Part shown: positions 50,021 to 61,836 of the stretch, piece by piece
How the letters are laid out: the number at the start of each line of letters is the position of its first letter
Numbering within the stretch: position 1 is the first letter of the stretch
NCBI GenBank assembly: GCA_037833965.1
Contig: AP031353.1
Location: 16,308,501-16,372,500 of the forward strand
DNA from: Marchantia polymorpha subsp. ruderalis
Taxonomy: Eukaryota; Streptophyta; Marchantiopsida; Marchantiales; Marchantiaceae
DNA: 64,000 bases
Direction of reading: 5' to 3'
Notes under the pieces: model-generated
Database searches by the model: none
Told to the model about the DNA's origin: nothing
What the model saw: only the letters and a program-made list of their open reading frames with translations
Program-made: the position numbers and the translations under genes

Positions 50021-51490
50021 ACCCAAATGGTCACAGAGCAGTATTTAACGGGGCCCCTCACTCCTTCCGGCCACATCCGAAACCCTAAGACGGTGTCCTG
50101 GTCAGGCGTCATCGCTCGCTACTTGGCTATGGAGCTCGTGCTGCAAAATTTAGCGGACCCGGGGAAGGGGAGAAGCGCTTGGCAACCGTCTGTGAGTGGG
50201 AAAGGTACGCCTAGAAACATCCTGGGCTTTTGGGAGATCAATCAACATAACAGGGTCCGAAGTAGACTTCTCGGACACACGAAAAAGCGTTGATTGGCCC
50301 GGGCGATAAAGCAGAGATGTATTAACAAGAGTGCACGAAATTTCGGAAGTACGTGTACAGTCGTGTAGTTTCAACTCCCCCAATGACGCGGTCGAGGGGA
50401 GAAGCGGCCGAGACTCGTCTTGGAAAGTACCGGAGTTAGGCTGGCTGTGATAGGGACGGGAGGTCGGATCGAGCCGCAGGAAGTACATCAACGGCGGAGA
50501 TGTACTTGAAGGGAATGAGAGGTTGCGTCATCGATCCCTGTGTCACATCCTAAATGGAGTGTCTGGCTCAATATACCAAGAAGTGTATTAAGTATATCAA
50601 GAAGTTCACTGTTACGTTTTTCCTTTCCTTTTCCTAAACTTCCGGATTTTACCCGAACTCGACCCGATCGGAGCCCAACCTATTGAAGTCTCGGATTAAA
50701 CTCTAGTTAAAATAACTAGAGTTAAACTTAATTTTACTTTTAATTTTAGTTACGATCAAGCCTAGGGTTTCACATACTTTGTATAAATGAAAAAGCCAGC
50801 CACAACTCGCACTTCACACTGTCAAGTTTTTCAATAAAGATCTTCGTTTTTATGCGCTAAACATTTTGTAAAGTTTCCAATAAAAAAACTCATTGTTACC
50901 ATGTATGTAATCCGAGAGTGGTACACCGAGTATGATTTTGTAGGCGAATATTTTTCTGTGCGTGATGTTTATAGATTTTTGTGTTTACTATTACAATTAG
51001 TATTATAGCTACAAAAAATTGAAATATGAGGTTCAAACACGATGGTTGAGGTCGACCAGAATGATGTTTACAATGAGCATTTGTTGAAAGAGAAGAGATC
51101 GAAAAGTTCACACTCCATACCCTAGTTTGGGGACTAAGTACCAAGCGGCCTGGGAAGTAAAGTTTTACTTGAGGTTACACTTTGGAGACCTTAAGCTGGT
51201 GTAAAGCAATAAATTTCTTAGCAAGTTCTAGTTCATACTTTTGATTGGTTGCAATCGATAACTTAAGGCTGAAAAATGATGAACTACCACACCACCAACT
51301 GTCTGTTTCATCTTGGATGAAGCAGTGAGTTGTTCAATCATTCGATGTCTCCTCAAGAAAAAACCTTGACAGAAGATCATTGACGCTTTTGAGCTGAAAA
51401 TATTAGGAGGGTTAAACGCTTCAACGAATTGAACGCAATGCTAACATAAGCTAACTGTAGCAGTAATTTTGAAACTCATCGCAATGTTCC
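50021..51490. other. Spacer with an LTR-like patch
   Basis: A small GC-rich patch (50.03-50.5 kb) has short frames of unknown meaning. At about 50540-50900 features typical of LTRs occur together: a TGTCACATCC start, TATAAATG near 50784 and AATAAAG near 50833. No matching second copy is visible in the window. AACTCTAGTTA-AAA-TAACTAGAGTT near 50.7 kb is a small inverted repeat. Confidence 0.35.
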
Positions 51491-51507
51491 AAACATGAAT
51501 CTACATG

Positions 51508-52735
51508 CAAGGATGTACAACTACTTTATCATGAAAATCAAAGAGGATCAAAGTCGCGAGTGATTTGCATGGAGCATCAATGTGGTGTCATATGTGATGA
51601 AGACAAAGTTTGGAGACTGGTTGGTACTAGGAATCTAACTCTGTGGATCGTTATTAGTAGATTCTTTTAGAACTATACATTGAGTACAATGTGAAAGTGA
51701 TTTGGTGCTTCTGCATTCCTCATTGTGAGAAAGTAATCAGGATCTATGGCAATGCTTATTGTGAGATAGAATGCATTTATGCGAAATATTTTGTTTCAAC
51801 TCCTTGTTCGAGCCACATTCTACATGTTCGTGTCTTGTGTGGCAAGTGTGAGACAAGAAGTGCAAAGATGAATCAAAAACCGTTAATTGGCTTCAAGGCC
51901 TTGTCCTAAATGTCATAAGCATGTTGAAAGGAAAGATGCTTGCAATTTGGTCGGTTGCATTTGGTGTCAAGCCTTCCGTTAGCTTTGTGGATCAGTGATA
52001 GATCAAGAGCATACTTGGGACAGTATTGAAGGACAGAGTTGTGAACGCTACGAGAAAGAGAAGGAAAAGAAAGCAGCTAGAGCGCAACGGGATTTGAAGT
52101 GGTATATCCATTACCATATGCGATATAAGGTTCATATGCATTCACTTAAAGTTTAAGATTGTGCAACCCAAAATTGTTGTGTTAAAAGCTAGTGAATATT
52201 TAGTCAAAGACTAGAACTAGCTTACAAATAGACTGCAAAGGCATTTTTGAGAAAAAAGTGCAAAATCTCTATCGTTTGCTTTTGCTTTTTTGATATTCAG
52301 GAATAATTTTCTTAAGTATGATATACCAAAACCTCTTTAAGGATTAACAAATCCAGCTAGAGGAATCAGGAGATCGTCTTTTGAAGCTCGTTGAGAGTAA
52401 TTTTAGGGTGGTTTAAGATTATAGGTTTTAGGGTTGCAGACGAATTACATAAATTCAAGGAAATGGAATGGAATTCATCACCTAACCGCATTAGCGGATA
52501 CATTGCACAAAAGAATGTAAGATGTGATTGAGAATAATCCATTTCGTTTTTAACAATTTACTACACATCATATCGTCATCTACAAGTTTCAAGTGGCCTA
52601 TAGAGTTTCACATAAAGAAGAGGCAGCATATTGTGCTAGTCAAAATTTTACAACACATCGTATCATCTCCTACAAGTTTCAAGGGAGTGAAAAAGTTTCA
52701 ATGATTAAAGAACCAAAAGATCGCGCTAGTCAGAG
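51508..52735 (+). pseudogene. ARIADNE-type RBR E3 ubiquitin ligase pseudogene
   Basis: Spread over three frames, the plus strand gives pieces in ARIADNE order. RING1 end: NYFIMKIKEDQSR, then RVICMEHQCGVICDEDKVWR. IBR: VIWCFCIPHCEKVIRIYGNA and YCEIEC. RING2: CPKCHKHVERKDACNLVGCI, then EHTWDSIEGQSCERYEKEKE. Ariadne domain: RAQRDLKWYIHYHMRYKVHM, LEESGDRLLKLVE, ADTLHKRM and DVIENN. Frameshifts and stops are frequent. The FTTH-x-I-x-x-YKFQ segment near the C-terminus occurs twice (about 52555-52605 and 52645-52690). No intron is evident, so it may be a retrocopy. Intact ARIADNE proteins pass ubiquitin through a RING2 cysteine to a substrate; this copy cannot. Confidence 0.85.
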
Positions 52736-52745
52736 GCTTTCTAAT

Positions 52746-54380
52746 GTAGAGGATTCAAAATAAGCAAAGATACTTTTCAGTAAAATGACCTTTCGGGTGG
52801 TATTCCAAGTGGTGACGGAGCATTCTGAAACGGCGCAAGAGAAAGAGTCAAAAACAACATATAATGATTTTGACCGGAAGCGGAGAAACAAAGTGAAAGT
52901 AGAAGGTTATGGGTTAGGCAAAAATTTAAGATCTTTAGAAGTTTAAACCTTCCACCTATAACTATTGGAGTAATCTTTAAACTCAGAGTGTGAGCATAGT
53001 CATATTACATCTAGAGATTTTAGTGTTGAAGCAATTAGATGGATATGATGATTGTACTCTGATGTTTGAAGCTATTGAGTGAAAATTTAATAACAAAAAA
53101 TTGTCATACATACTGTATGGTTGCTTGAGTCTCATGAATTTCAAAGTGAAAGTTTTAGCGTATCACCGATTCTAGATCTTTGAGCACTTCATATCAAAGT
53201 TATTCCATTTATCAATTAGTATTAGTCCCTTAAGTATAAATGGAAACCATTGTTTACTTCAATGTACTAAAAATCATCAACTTCGAATTCTACTCATTCT
53301 TGTTTTGAAGGAATAAATATTTGTGTACAATCTTGTTTTAGTTGTTGATTTGAATTTTGAAATGTCATATTTTTGCAGTTTGTATGTTCAGTCTAACTAT
53401 ACAAGATTTGAAGATGGTCGCAGTAATATTACTTCTTGTTCATATAATCATTGTTTTTATTGCACAATAATTTTAAAAGATGATTGTAAAAAATATTGGA
53501 ATATTTTTCCATGTGAATTTCTGAAACGAGTCAAACAAGGAAATTCCTAAAATGCAGACATAAACTTTCCCAACCTTAATATCTGGAAAATGTATTTTCA
53601 TATTAATTGAGAGGAAATAAGATATTTAGACAATTGAAAAATTCTACCTGATGTGTAAGACATAGTTTGTAGAAGATAAAGTTTTCAACGATGTTTGTAA
53701 GTAAATATTTCATTTATATTATTAAAATTTTACAAAATTTATTAATTTTGAACTTAATTATTCTTCTGGTTTTTTGCTATAAATATTTAGAATAATTAAA
53801 ATAAGATATTTCAATATATATATATATATATATATATATGTATACTTAGTTAATGTATACAGGGTAAATACCAGTTTATATTTTGAATATTATAAAAGTG
53901 TAAATCAATCTTAATAATAACCGATGTTATGAAAAAATATAATTATTTATTTTTTTTATATTTTTTGTTAATATCTTTAAAAAAAATTATATTGAAAAAG
54001 GTGATTACGCAACAAAACTGTCAGTTTATAGAAGTACAAATAATTCGAACTTTCTTTCCAATGTTCTCTTTACAAGTTCAGGATTTCTCCTCGTCTGAAC
54101 ATTGCGCACTACATTCGTGGAAGTAACGATCTACTTTACCCACTGCTCTATGTCTTCTCAAGAATAAGCTTTGTACCAATCTGCTAACATAGATGAGTAA
54201 AAATCTGCAAGAGAATGCTAAATTTCATGCGTCGAGTTCTATATTTTTAAACCACAAGTCTCTCAAACATTCCCTACTCGGTCAATTCCCAGTCGATTGA
54301 GAAATTTCTTTGAATTATCCAGAAGCAGAAATTGCATATGGATAAGCTGACGAGATTTCATCCAGACGTCGAGGCTTATT
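52746..54380. other. AT-rich spacer
   Basis: No gene recognised. A (TA)n microsatellite lies at about 53816-53838. Confidence 0.6.
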
Positions 54381-54387
54381 CGTTTGA

Positions 54388-55441
54388 TTAAGACTCGACG
54401 AAACTGCCAATTCGAATCATCACACCGTTAATGTCACGGACGTACCCAACTCTTTGTCCCCATTCCTTATCCTCGGGATGCGCAACTGGCACAGCCCCGG
54501 CCTCCACTGCATGCTGTCAACATCATTCCAGAATTCACATACACTGTCAGAACTTGCTGTTCTCGCTATCAAGGGTTCCACACAGCGCAATTCAATTAGA
54601 CTGACTACATTGTATCAGCAGGTCAACGGTGGAACATGTACTACACATCCATCCAGAGACCGTGAATTGTCACACCCTGAGGGAAGAAGTTTTCGATGAA
54701 TACGGGAAGGGGCTAACCTTAAAGGCAGCATCAACGTCGGGGTAACTGAAGGAAAGCTCTACGTTGTGGCGTTGCTCTGATAAGTCAGCGGTTTGAACAC
54801 CTCCGGTCAATTTAGTCTCTCGCTGCTTCAGAGGAGTGAAGGCGATCGTGGTTGCTCCAGACTCCATCTCTCCCCATCTGAAGGACAATTCACTCCAGAG
54901 ATCAGAAATCAACCAGGCCAACACGTTTATCCAGTAAAGACACAGTAAAATCAACCACCATTAAACCATCCTCGACAATCACCAGATTAGTGAAAAATTT
55001 GGTGCAGAGACTAGTCTCCCTACTCTCTCTTCCTAAAAACCTATGCTCGAGGAAACTTTCATGTCAAAATTTCTGCTACTGAGGATCTGCGAATTTGTAC
55101 TCTGCAGGAGAAACTACCGACCGATTGCTTTTGTCATGTGTGTGGAGAACATGTGCCGTGAGCTGACGGCAGAAGCCTGTGCGCAATACAGGGCCTAGAT
55201 TCTAGAGCTACCTCACCCTATATCCATTACTTTAATGATCGACCTTGTGAGGAAGCAACGAACTCATTCATGCAAACGTTCGGAATCGAGAAAGAAGAAG
55301 ATATTGCATGTTTTGACGGTACCTCTTACTATCGTCTACGCTGCGGCACTTCACTCCGAAGGCTTTCTGGTAGAAGTCCACTGCCTCTTGAACATCAGGC
55401 ACGTACACAACGGTGTAGGCGAACTTCGCTTGCTGGGCCAT
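54388..55441 (-). CDS. VOC (glyoxalase/bleomycin-resistance fold) family protein
   Basis: Three exons on the minus strand: 55441-55323, 54877-54718 and 54513-54388. They join in phase (119, 160 and 126 nt; 405 in total), giving 134 residues from ATG 55441 to TAA 54388-54390. Borders are GT/AG (donors AAGAG|GTACCG and TTTAAG|GTTAGC; acceptors TTCAG|A and GACAG|C). The sequence starts MAQQAKFAYTVVYVPDVQEA and VDFYQKAFGV (first beta-alpha-beta unit). It continues WGEMESGATTIAFTPL and HNVELSFSYPDVDAAF and ends WGQRVGYVRDINGVMIRIGS. Length and order fit a single-domain VOC protein. By eye against bacterial glyoxalase I, the first-strand His reads Tyr and the last-strand Glu reads Arg, so classical metal-dependent glyoxalase activity is doubtful. 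An in-frame ATG farther upstream (about 55633) would add a Ser/Arg-containing N-terminal extension, possibly a transit peptide. No lesion seen. Confidence 0.88.
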
Positions 55442-58103
55442 GTCTCCCGACTGGGCTCTGAGTGCGTGCTGTTCGTGGATCTGTCTCTGCGTTTGATTAT
55501 GGTCGACGAAAGGACGTTTGTGAAGCGAATCAACGACCAATGTCGAACCCCCGACGAGCGTACTGGACAAGTGCTGCAATCTGATCGCGGCTCGATTCAC
55601 TCTAGAAGATTGTGTTTGGAAGGGACTGCTCATGATCCAGCTCGATTCCCGTTTGGCAAACAATCCCGCTGGATGCAGGAAGCATTTAAGAATTCGGACT
55701 CCGCCGCTGGGGACCTGCATCGTTCGTGTGTGAGCCTAGGCACCAGCTGCTCGCGATTTCCATTTGTCAAATCTCGGTGCCAGTGAGAAGTCCCGGGAGC
55801 AGGAGTGGGGAAGATCGTTCGACACGTCGGCAGTCCGTTCATGTGGAGGCCTGTCCAGTCGACACATCCTGCTTTGCTGACTTGACCTCCATGCAGCTCC
55901 TGTACCTCGTCTCGAGAGTGACCGCGTCCCATTCCACGTATGCGGAACGGAACGACGGATAGGATGATGTGGCAAGCTCCTTCAGAACTTTTGAAGCCAG
56001 TCAGTTAGTTCTCAGGTAGCGTTATTTTGTATATCGTAGCCTGCATTCTACGGAAGTGATAGTCTTGTGCGATGAGGAGTTTTCCAGAGGAGAGCACCTA
56101 TGTTTATCTATGTTGCTTTGAACCTAGTTAGTTCCGATTTGTTACGCTCATATTTCACGTTGTGATGATTTTGGGACCTAATTTCATGTACTATGGGGTA
56201 CATGAAGCATGGTTTCATCAATGTAAGACTTTATAGGGTCTTCCTTCCTTTTTGCATTACTTCCCACTTCGCAACCAAAGTAGTAAAGTAAAATCCCTAG
56301 TGCCAATATCCTGCATACACTTGGCGATTACCTTGATCAGATCTGCAGTCAATGACGACTTCGTTTTCCCCACGACTTCAGAGTAAGTACTTTGTATGGA
56401 AACGATATTCGAGCTTCATTTTAGATGTTGAATTTTATGCACATTTCATTTGACGAGCAGTATACTGGAGGTGCTTTGATGTAATAACGATACCCAGATT
56501 TTTCGCGTGGTGCGACGTCCATCATTTTGTTAAATTAAAAGCATGTATCCTAAATTAGCTTATTTTGAAAATTTTAACGCCGATAATATACAGTTTGATA
56601 CAGAAAAAATATAATAGTTTATTTTCAATAATATATTCTACATGTGAAAATTGGTAATTCCTGTTAATCAAGTAACCGTTTAATTCAAAAGTGATTGAAG
56701 TTAGCTCATAGTCTTTATTTACCTTCAGATGATGATATAAGGAATCAAATAAATTTATTTTTATATTTGGCAGTTTATAGCAAGAACAAGGTATGAAGAG
56801 TAAACTTTGCTTCAAGTAATAAAATGAAATGAATAAATAAAGCGCTTTAGTGTTGTTTCTCTTATAGAATTATTTCCACAAGATAAATGTGAAGCAATTG
56901 ATCTTTGAAAGATAAGATTCAAAGATAGCATTATTTGACCCATTGACAACTTTTGAGGATTATAAAATTAAGAACATGAGTTTTATGAATCAGGGTTCCG
57001 TGCTGTCAATGAGTAATTCAACCGTGTCGATTTTATTTTATGCATACAGGATTAAAATGTATAAAAATGCGTTGTTTGTGATTTAGAAGAAGATGAATGT
57101 ATGGGCCAAGTAAATTATATAAGAAACCTAAACACTTATCAACGAGATAATAATCGTTTCAAAATTCAATAACTGTGCAAAGATTAATTAGACATGCATC
57201 ACAGGCATGTCAAGAATCAGGTAGATAAGTATTAGGATTTCCACGTATTAATGAAACTGGGGAAAATAGTCCGATCCACTCGCTTCATGAAAATAAATCG
57301 TGACCAATAAAGGTGCAAAAATATTTGCGAATTATGAAAGCGTTCGGCATGAAGAGCCGATAAGGGGAGAGGCCGATTTACAGAAAGCAAGCGCTTTTGA
57401 GGAACCTCGATCCGATTATACTTTTCTTTGATCGAGGTTAAAGGATTTGCCCTGGATCCAACAAATACAAAAGGATAGCTCGCTATCGAGTAGGAACTGT
57501 AAAGCCACGGACGAGCACGGCAGAAATTGGAGTCAACCAGGGAGCGGGGCGAGCCCATCGGGTTCACCATAAAATACAGTGCAGAAATGTGAACCGTAAA
57601 TGATCGTGGTGGAGGGGCGCTGTCAGCGTCACAGTCCAGCGTCCGATAAGGATGCGGGATAAGGGGAAAAAGGAAGGAGCGAAAGAAAGACTCTGGAAGT
57701 CCGTCTATCCAAGTTCTTGTAGCACACAGAGACAGTTGCTTTTTAGGGGATGAAGTTGCGCTGGTGTCTGTTTCGCGGATCTGCGACCCCAAAACCCTAA
57801 TCCTGGCCACGGAAGGTACGCTGAGCTGAGGACCCAGGGGCCAGGGCATGTCGAATTCTGTCACAGGTCGCGAGCTTCTGTGGGGTTTAGGTGGAATTCG
57901 CAGGGTTTTGCGCTTGCAGGGTTCGCTCGCAGGGGCCCCGACCGGAAGGAAGGGCAGATGTTCATGATTGGATCGAGGAAAATTGCGTGAGCAGGGGCGC
58001 AGTGCAGCGCAGCGAAGCGAAGGGCAGGGCTATGGTAGGCGCTTAGCATGGTGGACAGTATGCGTTGCGATCTCTGCGGTTGTTGTTTGAGGACCGGATC
58101 AGA
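55442..58103. other. Divergent intergenic region between VOC and RRM genes
   Basis: About 2.7 kb. The VOC 5' region (55.45-55.98 kb) is less AT-rich. The middle (56.5-57.2 kb) is AT-rich with nothing recognised. The segment from about 57.25 to 58.1 kb is GC-richer and probably holds the promoter and 5' UTR of the RRM gene; an antisense open frame (57232-57864) there shows no domain. Confidence 0.5.
57792..57800 (+). promoter_or_regulatory. telo-box AAACCCTAA
   Basis: AAACCCTAA lies about 375 bp upstream of the proposed start of the RRM gene in a GC-rich promoter-like stretch. Plant promoters of translation and RNA-metabolism genes often carry this motif. A single nine-base match is weak evidence. 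Confidence 0.3.
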
Positions 58104-58166
58104 ATGCTGGTGCATATCGTGAGCTTGGGTTTAGGAGTTGGAGGAGTGGTGGGATCACGGGACATC

Positions 58167-61100
58167 ATGGCCGTTTCTCGAGCTTGGGCTCACAGTTTTG
58201 CCGGGCTCCGTAAGCTGCATTCTCTCAGCTCTGTTTCCGTTTCTCGCACCGGCTCCCACATCCCGACTTTTGAGCCCTTGGGTGAGTGCAAGCCAGCTCG
58301 ATTTCAACTTGCGCAATTGATTTCTTTCGCTTGGTGTGATTCAGTTTGGCGTCTGCTTTCGTCTCCTCTCCACTTCTGCTCATTTGTTCGATGAATTCCG
58401 TTTGTTGATTTACTACTGCTTGTGTACCCCGATCTGCTTAGATAACTGGAATTGCCGTCTTCGGTCCATCAGTGTCGTAGAAATGTGTGCTCGAGCTGAG
58501 GTAGTACGCAAGAGTTTTTTGAAACGAGTGTGCTCCTTTTCCGTCATGGAGATGGGCTTGTCTCCTTAATCTGCTTTCATCTGCTAATGATGCGGCTAAA
58601 TGTGCATTCGGTTGAAGCGGGACTATGAGCTAGCTATGTCCCTTCTATGGATTTTGATTTTCTAGACTGAATGGTGAAAGGCACTGGTATGATGCCCTGC
58701 ATTGCACCCAAAATCAAAAAGGAGGAAATTTACAATTGATATCTGCGTTAAAACTGTATATTATTATCGTAAAGGGCGTCCAGTTATACAGCATAAGACT
58801 TAAGAGGAAATGTGGAACATGCCCTGGCTGGTGAGTTAGTTTTCAGTTGATGTCCGATGAACGCTCCTTCTGGCTGCGTCTCTAACGTTTTGGGGCAATT
58901 CGGGACGACATGGCAGTGCAACAGAGCTTTAGACCTGCGAGATTGTCGAGATCCATCGCCCATGCTGCAGCGTTAGAAGAATCCTCTGACTTGAACAAGA
59001 AGAAAGGAGAGAGGCTCTCGAGGGCAGAGAGATATGTCCTTGTCGAAAGTTTTGTATTGAGGTTTGTTCCTCTCATTTTTTCTCTTTGATTGAAGACATT
59101 CGAGTTGTAAATTTTACTTTAGATGATAAGATTCTCCCAGCGAAGTTCGTTGCTGAGAGTCATGGTTTGTCAACGCAGGCACAAAGCTTCTCATGAAGGA
59201 AAGTGGCCGAGCCTCACTGCTATTCTGAAGGAGACGGGTGGGAGTCGTGTCATTGTCAAAGACATTCTGGATGAGCTGACCTCCAAATCGGGCAGTGGCG
59301 TAGCAGCATCTTTAAGTACCCAGGAGATCGACGATTCTTCAGTAGAACTAGAAACAGCTCCGGAAGTCAGAGGCGTTCTCAAGTATGAAACAGTCGGTTC
59401 ATTGGGTCGTACGGAAGTGGAAGCCGTTAGTACTAGTGACTTGAGCAGCGATGAAGAGGAACTGGAATCACCTGTTGGCTACCTTCCTGACGATTCTTCT
59501 CCGAACAGTGACGCAAAATCTAACCGCAGCTCGGGTGAAGTTGCAAGTGACGCGGGCCTCTGGAGAAAGTTGCGCAACCTCGGTAGCTCTCAACAAGATG
59601 CTTCTCTGGAAGCCAAGGAGGAAAGCCCCCAACCGGCGGCCAGGTCACCAACTCCAGTGACCTTTGATAGTTATGATACCGACTTGGAAGAAGATGGGGA
59701 CATAGATGAATTGGCAGGTGATGATTTTGAAGAATCAGATGATGCTCCAGGCCCCGTCGTTGTTCCACATCACCATCATTCCAGACCTGCACCTTCTTCA
59801 ACGCCTCCTGCAGTGGAGAGTCATGGACTCTTCATCAGATTTTTACCTTTATCTGCCACTGAGACAGATCTTAGGGCTGCTTTCCAAGATTGCGGAGAGA
59901 TCGTGAGAGCGCAGGCCATGCAGCCTAAGGGTTCTGGTCTAAGATTCACTTACGGGTTTGTAGACTTCTCGGTACGTAATCCACATCCAAGCCTTCTGTT
60001 AAAGTAGGTCTGTTGGGCATGGTGTTTCGTTTTGTCGTATTCCTTGGGCTGTTTTGTATAGATGGAATCCGATCTAGCCTACAGGTGGTCCTTTTTTTTC
60101 CATGACTGAACCTAGTCTGTCCTTTCTTGAAGGCTAAGAAAAGGATCAGTTCTGTTCTTCTAAGTTACAGTGAGGTCTGAGCATTGTTACATGGATTCAA
60201 CGTTCGTTTTGTTTTTCAACAATTTTTTTTTTGGGTTGCTTTGTGGTGTCTAGCTGACTTTTAGCAAATTCTGCCAATGACACCATGCCTAGCTCTTTCT
60301 GTGCTGTTACGTGGAATATTATCAACTCATATGAATTGCGGATATGTATACGCTGGATGCCAGGACATAAGTGCATAGGTAAATTTCAATAGAAGCTTCG
60401 ATTTGTTCCATTTTAATTAACATGTCATCTTCCCGCAGACACCGGAAGGGTTGAGCAAAGCGTTGAGGAAAGAGAAGGTTTTTATCAAAGGTTCTACTGT
60501 CATTACAGAACCTTGCTCCGGTCCTAGGAGATCCGAAGGCAGGCCGACGAGTGTACGGAATCCGGTGGTAGATCCATCAAGGAGAATTTTCACTAACAGT
60601 AGACCTCTCAATGGGGCTAGGACTCCTATACTAACTCGTCTGAGGCGTACCGATTCCCCAACTGGCAGTGATGTTGCTGTGCGCACTCCATCAGTGCCAG
60701 AAAGGAATTCTCGTTTTGTCGCCGTAGAAGGTTTGCCATATCCAATGCCTATTAGTGCTATCGAGAAGATGATGTCAGCTCACGGTGAGATTGCCCGATC
60801 AGAGCTCGGACGCGAAGAAGGTGGAACGTATTCCGCTCAAGTGGAATTTAAGGTACATTAACCGCAAATAAATATTTTTTTATCTGCAAGTAAACCTCGA
60901 AACCTACCATCTCGATGGGTTAGTAGGCGAACCTTGAATACATTCTGTGGATTCCGTGTCTTAGTTCCTCTCACCACTGAGTATATCGGTCACTTCGTTC
61001 TTATAGAAGTACAGTAATGAGTGTCTGTCCAAAAATCTTGCATCGCTGATGTGGTCCAACCTGTTCGTTACGCAGACGGAGGAGGCTCGAGACAGCGCTT

Positions 61101-61836
61101 TAAATTCAAACAGGGTATACTTGGGAGGTCGCTGGTGTCGAATAACCACCGGCGAGCCGATTCTAACAACTGTAGTTAGACTTTCAAACATTGGTGCTGA
61201 TGCGTCTGAAAACTTGATTCTACAAAGGTGCCAAAAGTTCGGTCGGGTGGAGGAAATCGTCGTGCGTAGGGAAGGCGTCATGGATGTTTACTACCATCCA
61301 AGTGAGAGGAAGAACATGAGGAGAATTCTCGACAGGTGAGTGTATTCACTTCGTAGACAGCAGGTCTTTTCCTGTCTCAGTTCTTTGTGCCAGTCCAAGT
61401 CTTAGACAGTGCGGACATATTCTCATTTGTGATTCGGAGTCTTAAGAGTGCTTCCTAGTCCTGTCATATTCGTCTGAAATAGTCTGTGTCGGATTGTTCT
61501 CGTCTCCGTGGAAATGTGATCTGTTCTGCGTCGTGTCCTTATTTAATTGTTTGTTCACGATGCAGAATGGGTGAAGTAAATGCCGATTACAAAAGATGGC
61601 ACGCAACTCTGGCTCCCAAATGCTCCCCGCAAGAATATCGCGATTCTGCTGAAGTTCAAGAGTGGGCTGAAGTGCAAAAAGATAGGCTTCTGGACAACCT
61701 TACAGCCGCCATCCAGAACATCACATTAGACCTCGAAGATCTGCGAGAGCTCGTAGAGGTAGAACGCCACGGTGTTTCCTCGAATGGGGCGTCGAGAGCT
61801 ACTGAGAAGCCGATTCCGAAATGGAACAGGACATAG
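58167..61836 (+). CDS. RNA-binding protein with three RRM-like domains
   Basis: Six exons: 58167-58281, 58917-59061, 59179-59971, 60439-60852, 61076-61335 and 61566-61836. Phases agree and lengths sum to 1,998 nt (665 residues), all with GT/AG borders. The N-terminus MAVSRAWAHSFAGLRKLHSL is rich in Arg/Ser and lacks acids, like a mitochondrial presequence. Residues about 66-118 form a small module (SRAERYVLVESFVLR, then HEGKWPSLTAILKETGGSRV), followed by a long acidic Ser-rich linker. RRM1 is at about 302-377 (RNP2 LFIRFL; RNP1 RFTYGFVDF), RRM2 at about 442-515 (RFVAVEGLP...) and a weaker RRM3 at about 521-590 (VVRLSNIGA, MDVYYHP). The C-terminus has a helical stretch (LDNLTAAIQNITLDLEDLRE). 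Each RRM is split by an intron. An in-frame ATG at 58104 is an alternative start. It probably binds single-stranded RNA in an organelle or the nucleus; the target is unknown. Exon 2's acceptor has a weak pyrimidine tract. Confidence 0.87.

Noticed and set aside
50540..50900. Solo LTR
   Set aside because: TATA-like and AATAAA-like signals fit, but no second copy, no clear TG...CA ends and no target duplication are visible.
57232..57864. Minus-strand frame of 210 codons
   Set aside because: No motif, lies antisense to the likely 5' region of the RRM gene, and has no splice or start context.
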